Source of the DNA: Cantharellus purpuraceus
Lineage: Eukaryota; Basidiomycota; Agaricomycetes; Cantharellales; Hydnaceae
Direction: 5' to 3'
DNA length: 64,000 nt
Assembly: GCA_025174535.1 (NCBI GenBank)
Contig: JALBUN010000006.1
Location: 124,001 to 188,000 of the forward strand
Both the position numbers and the translations under genes were made by a program. The notes under the pieces are model-generated. The model did not search any database and had not been told where the DNA came from. It saw nothing but the letters and a program-made list of their open reading frames with translations. Below, one piece after another: positions 20,958 to 32,386 of the stretch (position 1 is the first letter of the stretch; every line of letters begins with the position of its first letter).

Positions 20958-21740
20958 CTAGGAACTCACTAATGTTAACTCCCTGGCCGTTAAGGAATTC
21001 GAAAGTCGTTGCATTGGTGCATCACCCTCTCCAAGCGTCGCATCCGCCATCTGTTGTTTATCGCGTTGGAGTTGAAGTATTCTAGACACGAGACATTAGT
21101 TACTGAAGTATCCCGACCGACTGGCACGTCCGGCGGAAAATTTGGACTTTGGAACTATACCTGTCTTCAATTGTATCTTTTATGACCAATCTCTTGACGT
21201 ATACTGTCTTCGACTGCCCGATACGATGAGCACGGTCGTAGGCTTGATTTTCAGCTGCCATGTTCCAAGAGAGGTCAAGACTGCTCGAGGAATAAACTAT
21301 CAGTGATGACTCTAGATGGTTCCCGCCTACTCACTTGATAATGTACAGTGTCATAATTTTACAGTGAGCATCGCTTTCTTTCCAAGGGGGACGCAGCACG
21401 TACTCTATTGGCGCAAGTGAGATTTAGCCCGACACTACCGCTCCTAATTCTATAGACAAACGCGAATGAGAACATGTGATAGATGATAAGCGAACGTGTG
21501 CAGGCACGATATCAGCATGTATTTGGGACCACCCATCTTTTTGAAACACGAAATTGCCCTGTGTAATACCAAAGTGAGCACCACCTGTAAGGCATTCATC
21601 TTTGAAATGATACCACACTGGTAGGTCTGGATTTTAGGAACTCCCAGGCCTCACATGCTGTAGTGAAGTCTTCAATCCCCCGTCTCAGCAGGTAGTCAAC
21701 AATGTTTCATGCTATTTAGGCCCCTGATGTAGCTCCATAG
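20958..21740 (-). pseudogene. SNF2-helicase-like gene, C-terminal part, truncated by element C
   Basis: Minus-strand exons at 21161-21326 and 20958-21081 join to encode [20 protein letters not shown], then RIGQ, and [15 protein letters not shown] followed by ILQLQRDKQQMADATLG. This is the helicase motif VI region and tail of SNF2-family ATPases. A further upstream exon (about 21335-21415) gives IEYVLRPPWKESDAHCKIMT. A frame at 21424-21690 with WYHFKDECLTGGAHFG and GIEDFTTACEAWEFLK likely belongs to the same gene, with a frame break between its two parts. Upstream, element C begins at 21746 and I find no continuation after its far end. The ATP-binding half is missing, so this is a remnant. Confidence 0.72.
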
Positions 21741-21745
21741 ACCCT

Positions 21746-23113
21746 TGTTACGCACTAGGTCCGATTGGGGGTCGGAGATTGGGTCGGAGGTCGGGTCGGA
21801 GGTTTGGTCAGAGTCAGAGAAGGAGTCGGGTATGTCATGGGGGTCAGAACAGACTTGGCTTCAGCTTATGTGCTGCACCCTCACTAATACCAGTGTCCGA
21901 GATTTCGGAGACGGAGTACGACTTAGAGAGTTAGGACCAGACTTAGGAACTAGGCATGATTTGATATTTGAACTGGGGAATGAAGTCCCCAGTCGGGCAG
22001 CTTAAATATGTCAAGAATTTATTCAAGTAATATTACAATCTATTGGAGCAAGAAGGGGGAGTTTTATGATAAGGAAAAGTTGTGAAAAGTTTGGGAATTT
22101 TTTGATTAAGGGATGAGGAGGAGGTGTTTTTCGATTTTATTTTGTGAGCCATCCTTTCATTCTACGGGGGTGGCTACTACTCAAAAAGGGAGGTATTATG
22201 ATGATTTTCATTCGTCATAAACCTCAAGTCAAACGGGTAAAAACTCCTTTCTCTATAAAAAGTTTTTCCCCATGACATCACATATTATCAGTATCCACAT
22301 CATTTCTTTTATCATATGTTTCAATCTTACTAAAAGGCTTTTTTATCATGTGATTGTCAAATTGTATATTAACTACAACTGTGTATGAGTATCAATAAGG
22401 AGATTCACTACTTTTAATCCCTTCCAAGCTGCAAACAAACAGCTTGTGTCAACTTTCTGTCGTTCCTGGAATAACTCCTAAACTACCTATTCGATTTGAA
22501 ATATTTTGCATATCCCATTAGGATATTGCATCAACTATTTCTATCTCAAATTAAGAACGATTTGGATCATTACATCCATTTCTATTAAGCAAACACTTTT
22601 TCGAAGTGTTGCTATTCCCATTTCTGCTCAAACATTTTGCAGAAGTCCCAGTTCTTAACCAAATATTCTGATATTTGGTAACATTACTCTACTAAACAAC
22701 ACCTTTCCATCGACCCCGCATATATCTGCATCCTTGCAGTAATTGCTCCCCTATTCAAAAATCTACTTCGCCACCATCCCTCACATTCATCTTACACTCA
22801 CCCACAACACCTCTCCATATCTTTTCTTAACAAAATACATATTTGAAATCTAATAATAATTACTCCAGTGATGGGTCTCTGAGGCTGATGGCCTTACATG
22901 AGTATGTCCAAGTCTGATGGGGATGGATGTCTGGGTTCCTATGGTGATGCTGATGCATCAATCGGAACCGGAGACAGATGGGCGGAATCGGCGGTGACAA
23001 TCGGACAGGTAGATGGAGATGTGGCGGTTTCCAAATGGAGTATAGATTTCATATGCATGGGGATCTGAGTGGATCGGACAGGGATCTGGGTGTTAATGAA
23101 TATAGTCATAACA
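21746..23113 (-). repeat. Element C 3' LTR, split by an E-like LTR
   Basis: TGTTACGCAC at 21746 to GTCATAACA at 23113. Without the insertion at 22009-22832 and one TSD copy it is about 539 bp, equal to the 5' LTR. The adjoining interior on the minus strand reads ATGGAGAGATAC, a plausible polypurine tract. Confidence 0.9.
22009..22832 (+). repeat. E-like solo LTR copy 3, TSD aaata
   Basis: An 824-bp segment from TGTCAAGAAT to TTCTTAACA, flanked by aaata at 22004-22008 and 22833-22837. It shares the block around ttttgcatatcc and attaggatattgca with E copies 1 and 2 but is more diverged. Confidence 0.85.
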
Positions 23114-23213
23114 GTATCTCTCCATTTAAGGCTGAGCCCCTGAGGCCTCATGTCTGTGGATTGAATAGGTGAGACAGTTGGGCACAGTTGGAGTTATACT
23201 GGGGGTCTGGAGA

Positions 23214-23224
23214 CATATAAAAGG
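23214..23224 (+). promoter_or_regulatory. TATA box of element C convergent gene
   Basis: CATATAAAAGG, about 100 bp inside the LTR edge and just upstream of ATG 23231. It is conserved with 11266-11276 in element A. Confidence 0.6.
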
Positions 23225-23230
23225 AGGGGC

Positions 23231-26200
23231 ATGATTGAGGTCTTATCCTCAATGATGTCAAACCCTTTGGCAAGCATGAGTGTGGCTGAGCTTGAGCAGT
23301 TGCTCTTGGCCCAATGGAAGGAAGAGGAAGAGGAGCGGAGATGGAAAGAGGAGGAGGAAGCAGAATGGAGACGGAAGGAGGAGGAGGAGGCAGAATGGAG
23401 ACGGAAGGAGGAGGAGGAGGCAGAATGGAGACGGAAGGAGGAGGAGGAGGTGGAATGGAGATGGAAGGAGGAGGAGGTGGTGGAATGGAGACAGAAGGAG
23501 GAGGAGGTGGTGGAATGGAGACAGAAGGAGGAGGAGGTGGTGGAATGGAGACGGAAGGAGGAGGTGGTGGTGGAATGGAGATGGAAGGAGGAGGTGGAGA
23601 CAGAACAGAGACGGAAGGAGGAGGCGGAGACAGAACGGAGAAGGAAAGAGGAGGAAGCAAAAGCCAAGCGAGCCTGCAGGGTCAAGGAACTTGCAGCTGT
23701 TGTATGGGAACCACCTTTTCCCTATCAAATTCCATTTATGCAGCACCAATGTGCTATTCTTTGCTTTTCCATTCCTAAATATCAGCATATATTTGATGCT
23801 TGTACCTGGAATGGACTTATTCAAATATTCTCTATTTTTCCATATTTTTCCGGGAATATTCCATGCAGAACTCAGCTCAGAATCATTTATTTCTGCTGTG
23901 CTACAGTTGTGGACCCATAGGCGCCCACAAACCTTCGCACAGCCGGCTCTCCCCTTTTGGACCAGGCATTTGGCCTCAATTCAAGCTCAGATGTCTCTGA
24001 TCAATAAATATTCTCTAACTTAACAACCACAGCCTCTCAGGGCACTATTTTCCGTGGAGATCATCACATGACATGTGGCTATCCATGGCTGTCCAAACCA
24101 GTGCAGAAAACAGGGTGGACACCCTTCTTTTTGCCTGATCAGTGCCTAGCTCAGGGATCAAATCAGCTGATGGGTGATCAAATCAGGTGATTGCCTTGGA
24201 ATATTCTACCCCTTTCCATAACATTCTAGCTGTTTCCTTCTATTATTAGATAGAACTTTCCAGAACCATTATTCAGCTCCTGATCAGTGTTAATGCTGTG
24301 ATCAGAACCTGTGATTGGCTTGGAATATTCTACCCCTTTCTTCCACCTTCCACAACCTTCCAGTAGTTTCCATCTATTAATAGGTAGAATATTCCAGAAG
24401 CATTAGTCAGCCCCTGTAAATACAATATATAAGGAGGCCATTCTGCCTCTGAAAGAATAACATATCCATCATATCCTACCCATCTTCTGCACACCAGTGT
24501 GACTAGAGTGACATACAGTGTCATCCTCTATCTCAGTAACTGTTGATTACCAGTTCAAGGATCTTTTACAGTTGTGTAACTGTACTTGATTGCACTCGAA
24601 GTAGTGATATTCCTGCTTTGGGCATGAGTGTAGTATCTGCCTCACGTGACTACGAATCTACAGGGTGAGATTGTCTGTCGATAGTCCTGCCATTAGTGCT
24701 CTTGTTTAAGTTACTAGTGTGTACTGCCTTTGCAGAGCATTAGAAGCTTGAACTTGTGTGAAGCAGTTGCTAGACTACTTCACACATCGCTGTTACCCGC
24801 TTCTGAGTGCCACTGGTTGGACGGTTGGATTCATCCACCTACTTCCTTTAGCCTCTAAGTGCATTCCCCTCTTTTTGGAATATCTGGACCCCTAAGCGTC
24901 CGTGAACTCTAGACTCTGGAAGTCTTATTCATTTCTTGCTGCTAAGAAACATATTACCTTTCTGCGTATAGTCTGCATTGACCAATACAAAGGATTGTAA
25001 CCAAAGTACAAACGTTAAATCGTTTCTGGAGTTGTGCTGCAGCAGGGTTTGATATTCTTCTCAGCTGTTCATTCACGGAATTGTGGTGATTTAGAGTTTG
25101 CCCTAACACCATAATTTTGCGGGTTCCAAAACAGCTGTGATGGAGGCCGCAAGACTGAAGGAAGTGGAGGAGCAGGCACACGAGCTAGAAGCCGCCATGG
25201 AGGTAGAGGAGGAGGTGACCGGGGCAGGGGTGACCAGCCACCCAGGAAGTTCAAGTGTGCTAATACGGGCAGGGACCCCCAAGGTTGCCATCATCTCCAT
25301 TATGTGGACGGAGACAACTCATCTGACAACTGTCCCTGCGGTGGACTCACCATTACGTCCACGGTCACGGCCATTATTTGGGTTGGGTGCGGCTGAGGAA
25401 GATGAAGCGGCGGAGGTGGAGAGGGTGGAGGTGGAGGTGGATCCTGATGCCAATATGGAGCTTGATGCAAATGTGGAGCCCAAGGCGGGCGTGTATGTTG
25501 GGACAGATGCGGAGCTGGATCCAACCTCGAATTTCTATGAGGAGATGGCTTGGGTAGCCGCGGTCGAGGATCAAAAACAAGCGGAGCTTTATGCTGCTAC
25601 CACCAAGAAGAACCTCGAGGTCATGATCTTTTCATTGAAGGTGCACTCAAGTGCTGATACAGAGAAGCAGGAGGCGGACCAGAGGGTCATATAGTGCAAA
25701 GCAGTGAATCGCATGTTGGCAACCCGTAAGAAGGAGCTGCGTGTCACTAGGTTGGCGATCCAGCTTTGCAAGCGCGAGATGGAGAAGGCGGCAGCTGAAC
25801 AGCAGGACAAGGAGGAGGAGAGGGAACACTTGGAGGCCACATTGAGAAGGAGTGGACCACTCAAGGCTCTGGCTCCAATGGAGCCATTTGGCAGGCCCGG
25901 TGTAATTTGCAACTTGTGTTGTGATGTGGGCATGGAGTGTGTGTGGCCTACTGGCCCAACTCACAGCCTTCGGTCCTGTGATCATTGTTGGGGTCAGAAA
26001 GGAGGGTGTAGGGTTGATGGAAAGTTCGATCCCCAGAGTCGGAGCATCAAGCCCTGACTAGTGGTACAAGGAGGGGCAGAGAAAGAATCAGAAGGTCGTC
26101 CGACCAAAAAGCAGTGGACAGAGATGGGTGCTGTGGCAGCTGGGGGTAGCAGTGTCGGATCAGAAGGGGCAATGACCAGTGCAGGTACAGGGCATGTCTC

Positions 26201-26495
26201 TGCACCCAATAGTACTATGGGCCAGCTTATCCAGCTGGTTAACCTGCAGTCGGAGCACCTCCAGTGGACAGAGGGGTTGCTAGTGGACTTGGTGAAGACA
26301 ATGAAACAGAAGGAGGTTCTGGAGGGTCGGCAGATGGCTGAGTTACGTCGGCTGCAGAAGTTCATGGCCCCTTTGGACAAGGATTCAGACATGGGGGATG
26401 AGAAAGATTGGGTGTCGGATGTAGAGAGTGATGATGAGTTGGAGACGGAGCCTGAGGTGGACAAGGGGAAGGGGAAAAGGAAACACAATGTATAA
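23231..26495 (+). pseudogene. Element C convergent gene: Zn2Cys6-like coiled-coil protein, LTR-interrupted
   Basis: Second copy of the convergent gene. Order: MIEVLSSMMSNPLASMSV, a long run of EEEEAEWRRK-type repeats, then family D copy 3 (23701-25133). It then continues from 25139 with MEAARLKEVEEQAHELEAA. An acidic middle follows, a stop after RVI (25692-25694), a basic stretch with CKREMEKAAAEQQDKEEE, and the zinc cluster CNLCCDVGMEC then CDHCWGQKGGC. A stop follows IKP, and the C-terminal segment is acidic and ends KGKGKRKHNV at 26495. All six cysteines keep the Zn2Cys6 spacing. The RVI and KP stops are shared with element A, so either these are unspliced intron positions or the two elements descend from an already broken copy. 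Confidence 0.75.
23701..25133 (+). repeat. Family D solo LTR copy 3, TSD gctgt
   Basis: A 1433-bp segment from TGTATGGGAACC to GGTTCCAAAACA, flanked by gctgt at 23696-23700 and 25134-25138. A TATA box (TATATAAGG, about 24427) is followed by an untranslated leader-like stretch. It carries no pol sequence and disrupts the convergent gene of element C. Confidence 0.92.
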
Positions 26496-26647
26496 AAAAT
26501 GAAAATGAAAATGATTATAAATTTTGGAGTGGAGAAAAATGAGGCAGAGTGATTCCTTCAGAGTTTTTGGGGCAGACTTATAATTGCCCTTGTGACTTGT
26601 AATAAAATGAAGATGCGAAATAATAGAATTAGCATTAGTAATGGAAC

Positions 26648-27544
26648 TTAAAGATTCATAAGAGGGCCAGGTTTGTCTGGATAAGCAGAGTGAAAGTCGG
26701 AGATGGATTTGGATGCGTGATCGAGTTCAGACGCAGAGATCCATGAGGACTCTTCATTGGTGCCTTCATATCCAGTCCATTTGAGTAAGTACTGGAGCTT
26801 GCACTTGTATTGACAGTCAATCTTCGAGTCCAGGATCTCAGATATCTCATATTCATTATCTCCTTCGATGATGATCGGGGGAGGTGGAGGTTGCGTGCGA
26901 CCGGAGATCTCATTCGTAGTAGCAGGTTCAAGCATTGATATATGGAAGACCGGATGAACTGCTCAGAAGTGGTCCAGGAGGCAGAGGGTGAAGGACCTGC
27001 TGCCTGCACAAGCAATGACCTCATAAGGACCTAAGTATTTCTCAGAGAGTTTCTTCGATGGATGGGTGGTCCAGAAGTGTTCGGCCTTAACAAATACTTT
27101 GTCTCCGATTTGCAGGTCCAGAGCCAGAATGCGGTGTTGGTCTGTGGAGACTTGATATTGTTTCTGGGCATCGGAGATGGTTTCTCGGAGATGTTGGTGT
27201 AGTTGATCGAGGTCGGTTACAAATTGGCGGGCTTTGGTAGAGGCGAGTTCCTTCTCAGGGTGGATGGAGATGTTTGGATGGTAGCCTTTATTAGCAAAGA
27301 ACAGAGAGACCGGTAGTCGCATTTGGAGCATTGTTGTAGGCAAATTCTGCGATTGGAAGTAGGTCAGCCCAGTTGTCTTGTTGATAGTTACAATAGACTC
27401 GGAGATATTGTTCCAGGGACTCATTCATTCATTCCATTTGTCCATCTCCTTTGGGATGGTATCCAGAGGTGAAATGAAGTTTCATGTCGAGAGCCTTTCC
27501 TAATGTGCGGAAGAAGGAGGACATGAACTCCGAGCCCTGATCAG
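26648..27544 (-). pseudogene. Element C integrase C-terminal part and chromodomain
   Basis: Minus-strand frames encode the end of the integrase core, a GDKVFVKAEHF / KYLGPYEVIA module and the chromodomain YLLKWTGYEGTNEESSW, ending PDKPGPLMNL. It closely follows element A 1010-1836 plus 9384-9447. The upstream part of the core is separated by unit G, and frameshifts separate 26963-27424 from 26648-26935. Confidence 0.9.
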
Positions 27545-27754
27545 ACGTTGATGAGCCAGGATGCATCGAGGACGCATATCGAACCACTCTGACAGTCCAA
27601 CTCCGCCAGCGTCTTTTCGTATCAACTTTTAAATAGCGCCGCAACTCCCTATCCACCTCAGTCTCTAATTTGAGCCATCGATTGTCACTCGTGTTTCATT
27701 GCCATCGATCATTATCAGCCTTCTATTCACACCGATCCTTTCATCATCATTCAC

Positions 27755-28189
27755 ATGGCTTCCCATTCTATTCCCCTCTCCAACATCACTTCTAATAATA
27801 CGTCACACTGGTCTCTGGACACAGAGGACTATCAAAAATACGCCGAGCTCCACGGGCATGTTAAGCCACCTCCACGTGTCAAAATACTTCCAAAACTCTT
27901 TCAACGTCCAAGATCCCCACCATGTCTCTCTTATGCCATTGGCGATCCCATATTCTTTCACAATTCCGTTGAACCATATACATTCCTCAACATTTCACCT
28001 CTATATCGTAACACGGATAGAAGAGTCGAACGTGAGGTAGAATTTCAGTCGCCATCGCTGACCTATCCTCCCACTTCAATCCGACTCAGGTTACATCGTG
28101 TCAGGCAAAGGGACCGAATACTCTTGGAACGGGATACCATATGGAGATGGATCATTAAGACAATAAGGAGTATTTGTTGTGGATGCTGA
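27755..28189 (+). CDS. ORF3-like protein in unit G, unknown function
   Basis: A 144-codon open frame starting MASHSIPLSNITSNN. Motif spacing matches element B ORF3: W19-S-L-D, then PPPRV at residues 38-42, then YAIGDPIFF at about 60-68. The C-terminal third is basic (RLRLHRVRQRDR) and ends ICCGC, a Cys cluster that might be lipidated. No signal peptide or known domain is apparent. It is intact while the host element C around it is full of stops. Upstream there is only a weak TATA-like tttaaatag near 27625. Confidence 0.65.
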   Translation: MASHSIPLSNITSNNTSHWSLDTEDYQKYAELHGHVKPPPRVKILPKLFQRPRSPPCLSYAIGDPIFFHNSVEPYTFLNISPLYRNTDRRVEREVEFQSPSLTYPPTSIRLRLHRVRQRDRILLERDTIWRWIIKTIRSICCGC

Positions 28190-28527
28190 CCGAAGTCCTC
28201 ATGTGACTCAGGGTCAATTTACCTTCAGAGCCGTATGGAAGATGGTATTGGTGGACATTTCTATTGTTCTTTTATATGACTCACCCCTGTTTCATCTTTT
28301 AATTCATTCATACACGACTTACTCATCCTTGTTCTATTTTTGGTTCTTTTATTACTCATCACCCCCTATTCTTACAAAGATTACCCCTATCTGTCGTTTC
28401 ATTTCTCCATGATTTCCCCCTTTAGTAGTTCAACTTCACACGCTTCGTCAGCTGGCTTGATCAACATTTCTTGCATCATATCGCATCATTTGCTCCTCAT
28501 ATTGTGTCATTGTGCCCTGGGGATTTG

Positions 28528-28537
28528 TATATAAAAG
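28528..28537 (+). promoter_or_regulatory. TATA box in unit G
   Basis: TATATAAAAG followed by GC-containing leader sequence, in the position of a U3/R boundary. It points out of unit G into the antisense strand of element C pol. Confidence 0.55.
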
Positions 28538-28968
28538 GGCACTAGTTTTCGCCTTTGGAATCAATCAACAAGTTTTCAGCCAACGCTCTAAAGTCAAAGT
28601 CCAAGCTCTAAGTCTACGCTCTATGCTCTACATCACAATCCATCATCTCTACACTGAGGTAAAACACCTTGGTTCAACGATCAGATTTCCCTCCGCCACT
28701 GAGAGGTTGCTTCTCCTGAAACCAGCTTTCGCGTACCTCCCAACCGGGCTCCGCATTGTCATCCAGTCACAGAGCACGATCAGCCATCGGGACCGACCTT
28801 TAGCTCCCATCCCCATCCAACCACAGAGCACTATCCCACTTCCCTGTTACTTACCCCTCGCCCTGATTGATCTTTGGAGTGCTGAACAACTGCGTTACAC
28901 ACCGTCTGTTTGCTAGGACCATTGCGCGCAGGCTTATAGGATCTATTCCTTAAGCGAACCGACAATGT

Positions 28969-29750
28969 GACATGCGATGGGACTCCATGTTTAGAGAATA
29001 CATGGAGAACGAACAATTTAACTAGTGAGGTGGAGGTGATGGTGTCATGCGTTGGAATGAATAGTGACTGTTTAGTGAACCTGTCGACAATCACAAGTAT
29101 GGTGTTGTATCCAAGCGATGGGGGGAGCTTCTCTATGAAATCCATGGAGATGGAGTTCCATGGTTGCTCCAGGACCGGAAGTTGCTTAAGCGTTCCATAG
29201 GGTTTGTGCCTTTGCAATTTTGAGCACATACATGTGGTGCAGGAGTTACAGTAGTGTTGAATGTATTCTTGCATTTTTGGCCATACGTAGTCTCGTCGGA
29301 TTAATCCTTGTGTGCGATTTTGCCCAAAATGGCCAGAAATTGGGTGATCATGGTAATACTGCAAAACTCGGAGTCGGAGACCGTTGGCATCGGGGACGTA
29401 TATCTGGTTGTTGTGTCAGAGGTGTCCTTTGGGGTCAAGTGACCACTTTGGATCGGAAGGGGTGTCCAAGTGTTTAACTGCAACAGGATCAGATCGGAGT
29501 GATGAGCAGATGTCGGAGCGGAGTTGGTCGATGTCCATAATGGTAACAGCTCAGAGGGTGGGAGTCATGAGGGTGGATGCCTGTAGGGATGATGCCAGCT
29601 GCTCATTAGTGAACACAGGATGAAAGTTGTGTGGGTTTACAGTGGCATAGTCGCTACTCCCCTCTTTAGGGTAGATGTCCCAGTGTCTAGTTAACACGTT
29701 GGGCTTTGCTCTGAGTCAATCTGGATGGAAACGGATAATGAGATTGAACT
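28969..29750 (-). pseudogene. Element C RNase H end, integrase zinc-binding and N-terminal core
   Basis: Minus-strand frames encode the end of RNase H (about 29640-29750) and the H2C2 module (HDHPISGHFGQN with CNSCTTC, 29220-29370). The start of the integrase core follows (SMDFIEKLPPSLGYNTILVI). It is cut at 28968 by unit G and at 29751 by D copy 4. Confidence 0.9.
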
Positions 29751-29755
29751 GAGAT

Positions 29756-31168
29756 TGTATGGGAACCACCTTTTCCCTATCAAATCCTATTTATGCAGCA
29801 CCAATGTGCCATACTTTGCTTTTCCATTCTTAAATATCAGCATATATTTGATGCTTGTACCTGGAATGGACTTATTCAAATATTCTCTATTTTTCCATAT
29901 TTTTTCAGGAATACTCCATGCAGAACTTGGCCCAGAATCATTTATTTCTGCTGTGCTACAGTTGTGGACCCATAGGTGCCCACAAACCTTTGTACAGCCG
30001 GCTCTCCCCCTTTGGACCAGGCATTCAGCCTGAATTCAAGCTCAGATGTCTCTGATCAATAAATATTCTCTAACTTCACAACCACAGCCTCTCAGGGCAC
30101 TGTTTTCCATGGAGATCATCATCTGAGATGTGGCTATCCATGGCTGTCCAAACCAGTGCAGAAAACAGGGTGGATACCCTTCTTTTTGCCTGATCAGTGC
30201 CTAGTTCAGGGATCAGATCAGCTGATTGCCTTGGAATATTCTACCCCTTTCCATAGCATTCTAGCTGTTTCCTTCTATTATTAAATAGAACTTTCCAGAA
30301 CCATTATTCAGCTCCTGATCAGTGTTAATGCTGTGATCAGAACCTGTGATTGGCTTGGAATATTCTACCCCTTTCTTCCACCTTCCACAACCTTCCAGTA
30401 GTTTCCATCTATTAATAGGTAGAATATTCCAGAAGCATTAGTCAGCCCCTGTAAATACAATATATAAGGGGGTCATTCTGCCTCTGAAATAAGAACATAT
30501 TCTACCACTTCTACTCATCTTCTGCACACCAGTGTGACTAGAGTGACATACAGTGTCATCCTCTATCTCAGTAACTGTTGATTACCAGTTCAAGGATCTT
30601 TTACAGTTGTGTAACTGTACTTGATTGCACTCGAAGTAGTGATATTTCTGCTTTGGGCATGAGTGTAATATCTGCCTCATGTGACTACGAATCTACAGGG
30701 TGAGATTGTCTGTCGATAGTCCTGCCATTAGTGCTCTTGTTTAAGTTACTAGTGTGTACTGCCTTTGCAGAGCATTAGGATCTTGAACTTGTGTGAAGCA
30801 GTTGCTAGACTACTTCACACATCGCTGTTACCCACTTCTGAGTGCCACTGGTTGGACGGTTGGATTCATCCACCTACTTCCTTTAGCCTCTAAGTGCATT
30901 CCCCTCTTTTTGGAATATCTGGACCCCTAAGCGTCCGTGAACTCTAGACTCTGGAAGTCTTATTCATTTCTTGCTGCTAAGAAACGTATTACTTTTCTGC
31001 GTATAGTCTGCATTGACCAATACAAAGGATTGTAACCAAAGTACAAATGTTAAATCGTTTCTGGAGTTGTGCTGCAGCAGGGTTTGATATTCTTCTCAGC
31101 TGTTCATTCACGGAATTGTGGTGATTTAGAGTTTGCCCTAACACCATAATTTTGCGGGTTCCAAAACA
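29756..31168 (+). repeat. Family D solo LTR copy 4, TSD gagat
   Basis: A 1413-bp segment from TGTATGGGAACC to GGTTCCAAAACA, flanked by gagat at 29751-29755 and 31169-31173. It is nearly identical to D copy 3, so the two are recent insertions. Confidence 0.92.
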
Positions 31169-31173
31169 GAGAT

Positions 31174-32333
31174 AGGTATTCAGACCATCGGACTTGTCTC
31201 CAGGTGAGTAGTTTTGTTGTGGAGAAGTATTTCAAGTTTTTGTGGTCAGTTATGATGTCCACCAGATCGGAGGGGCCTTCAAGGTAGTGTCTCCATATCT
31301 GGAAGGCTTCATATATGGCAAGGAGCTCTTTGTCATGGACGTCATAGTTCAGTTTGGGGGGCGTAAGTGAAAAGTGATCAGATGGACTTGTCTGTCATCC
31401 AGAGAGATGATGGACAGGATCGCGGCAAGTGCATAGTTGGAGGCATTGGTTTCTAATAGGATAGGAACATCTGGAACCCAATGAGTCAGTATCAGAGCAG
31501 AAGTAAAGGTATATCGGAGTAGCTGTAAATGAAGTGGTGGTAGAAGTTGGCAAACCCCAGGAAGGACTGTACGTCTTTGACTTTCTGGGCTTCCGGCCAT
31601 TCCTGTATGACTTTGATTTTGTCATTGGAAATTGTCAGTCCTGCAGGGGAGAGGATATAGCCTAGATACTCAACCGAGTTGGAGTGGAATTCACATTTGT
31701 AAGCATGGGTGAAAAGGCCATGTTTTTGGAGACATTGGAGTACCTCTCAGACATGTGTCCAATGTTCTTCTTTGTTGTCTGAATATACCAAAATGTCAGC
31801 TAAGTAAGCAAGGATGGTTACATCGAGGAGGTCGGCGAAGGTATCATTCATGAACCTCTGGAAGGCGGCCGGAGCATTGGTTAGTCCAAAGGGCATGACA
31901 CACCATTTGAAAGATCCATATCACATGTGGAAAGTCGTGTTCCATTCGTTGCCTTCTCAGATGCAGACTAGATGGTAAGATCTATTTTGGAATAGATCTT
32001 AGCCTTTCGAGGACTCTCAAGTAGGTCTGCGGTGCAGGGAATTGGGTATCGGTCTTTCTTGGTGATCTTGTTAAGTCCACAGAAGTTGACACATAGACGG
32101 AGTGATCCATCCTTTTTGTGGACAAATAGGACCGGAGCTCCATGGGGCGATAGGGATGGGCAGATGAAGCCCATGGCCAGGTTCCCATCTATGAATGTTT
32201 GGAGAGCCAGTAGCTCTTTTTGGGATAGCAAGTAGATAGGGCCAAGCAGAGGGGTGGAGTTGTCATCCAGTTCAATCTTGAGATTGTATGGTTGGTGTTC
32301 TGCTAGGGAGTCAGCTTTAGACCTGCTGAACAC
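31174..32333 (-). pseudogene. Element C reverse transcriptase and start of RNase H, catalytically dead
   Basis: The minus strand gives [39 protein letters not shown] and the palm box [14 protein letters not shown]. The expected YxDD is YLAD: the first catalytic Asp is replaced by Ala (GCT at 31798-31800). LGYILSPAGL and FLGFANFYHHF follow. There are several frameshifts and TGA stops, among them two in the segment around GNEWNTTF. Confidence 0.9.
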
Positions 32334-32386
32334 GTCAGCGAACTCATGATACTCTTAGGAACCATAGATAGGTCCAGTGGAGTTGA

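Larger units (their letters stand above)
27549..28964 (+). mobile_element. Unit G: LTR-like insertion carrying an ORF
   Basis: A 1416-bp insertion in the integrase codons of element C. Its ends read TGATGAGCC and CGACA, and the flanks acgt (27545-27548) and atgt (28965-28968) look like a 4-bp duplication with one CpG-type change. It has an ORF near its left end and a strong TATATAAAAG at 28528-28537 followed by a leader-like region. This resembles an LTR with an ORF in its U3 part, or a small non-autonomous unit. No pol sequence is present. Confidence 0.6.

Noticed and set aside
23214..28537. CRISPR-like or other regular spaced arrays among the repeats
   Set aside because: Repeats are either contiguous coding minisatellites or LTR copies; there are no unique spacers of constant length, and the genome is eukaryotic.
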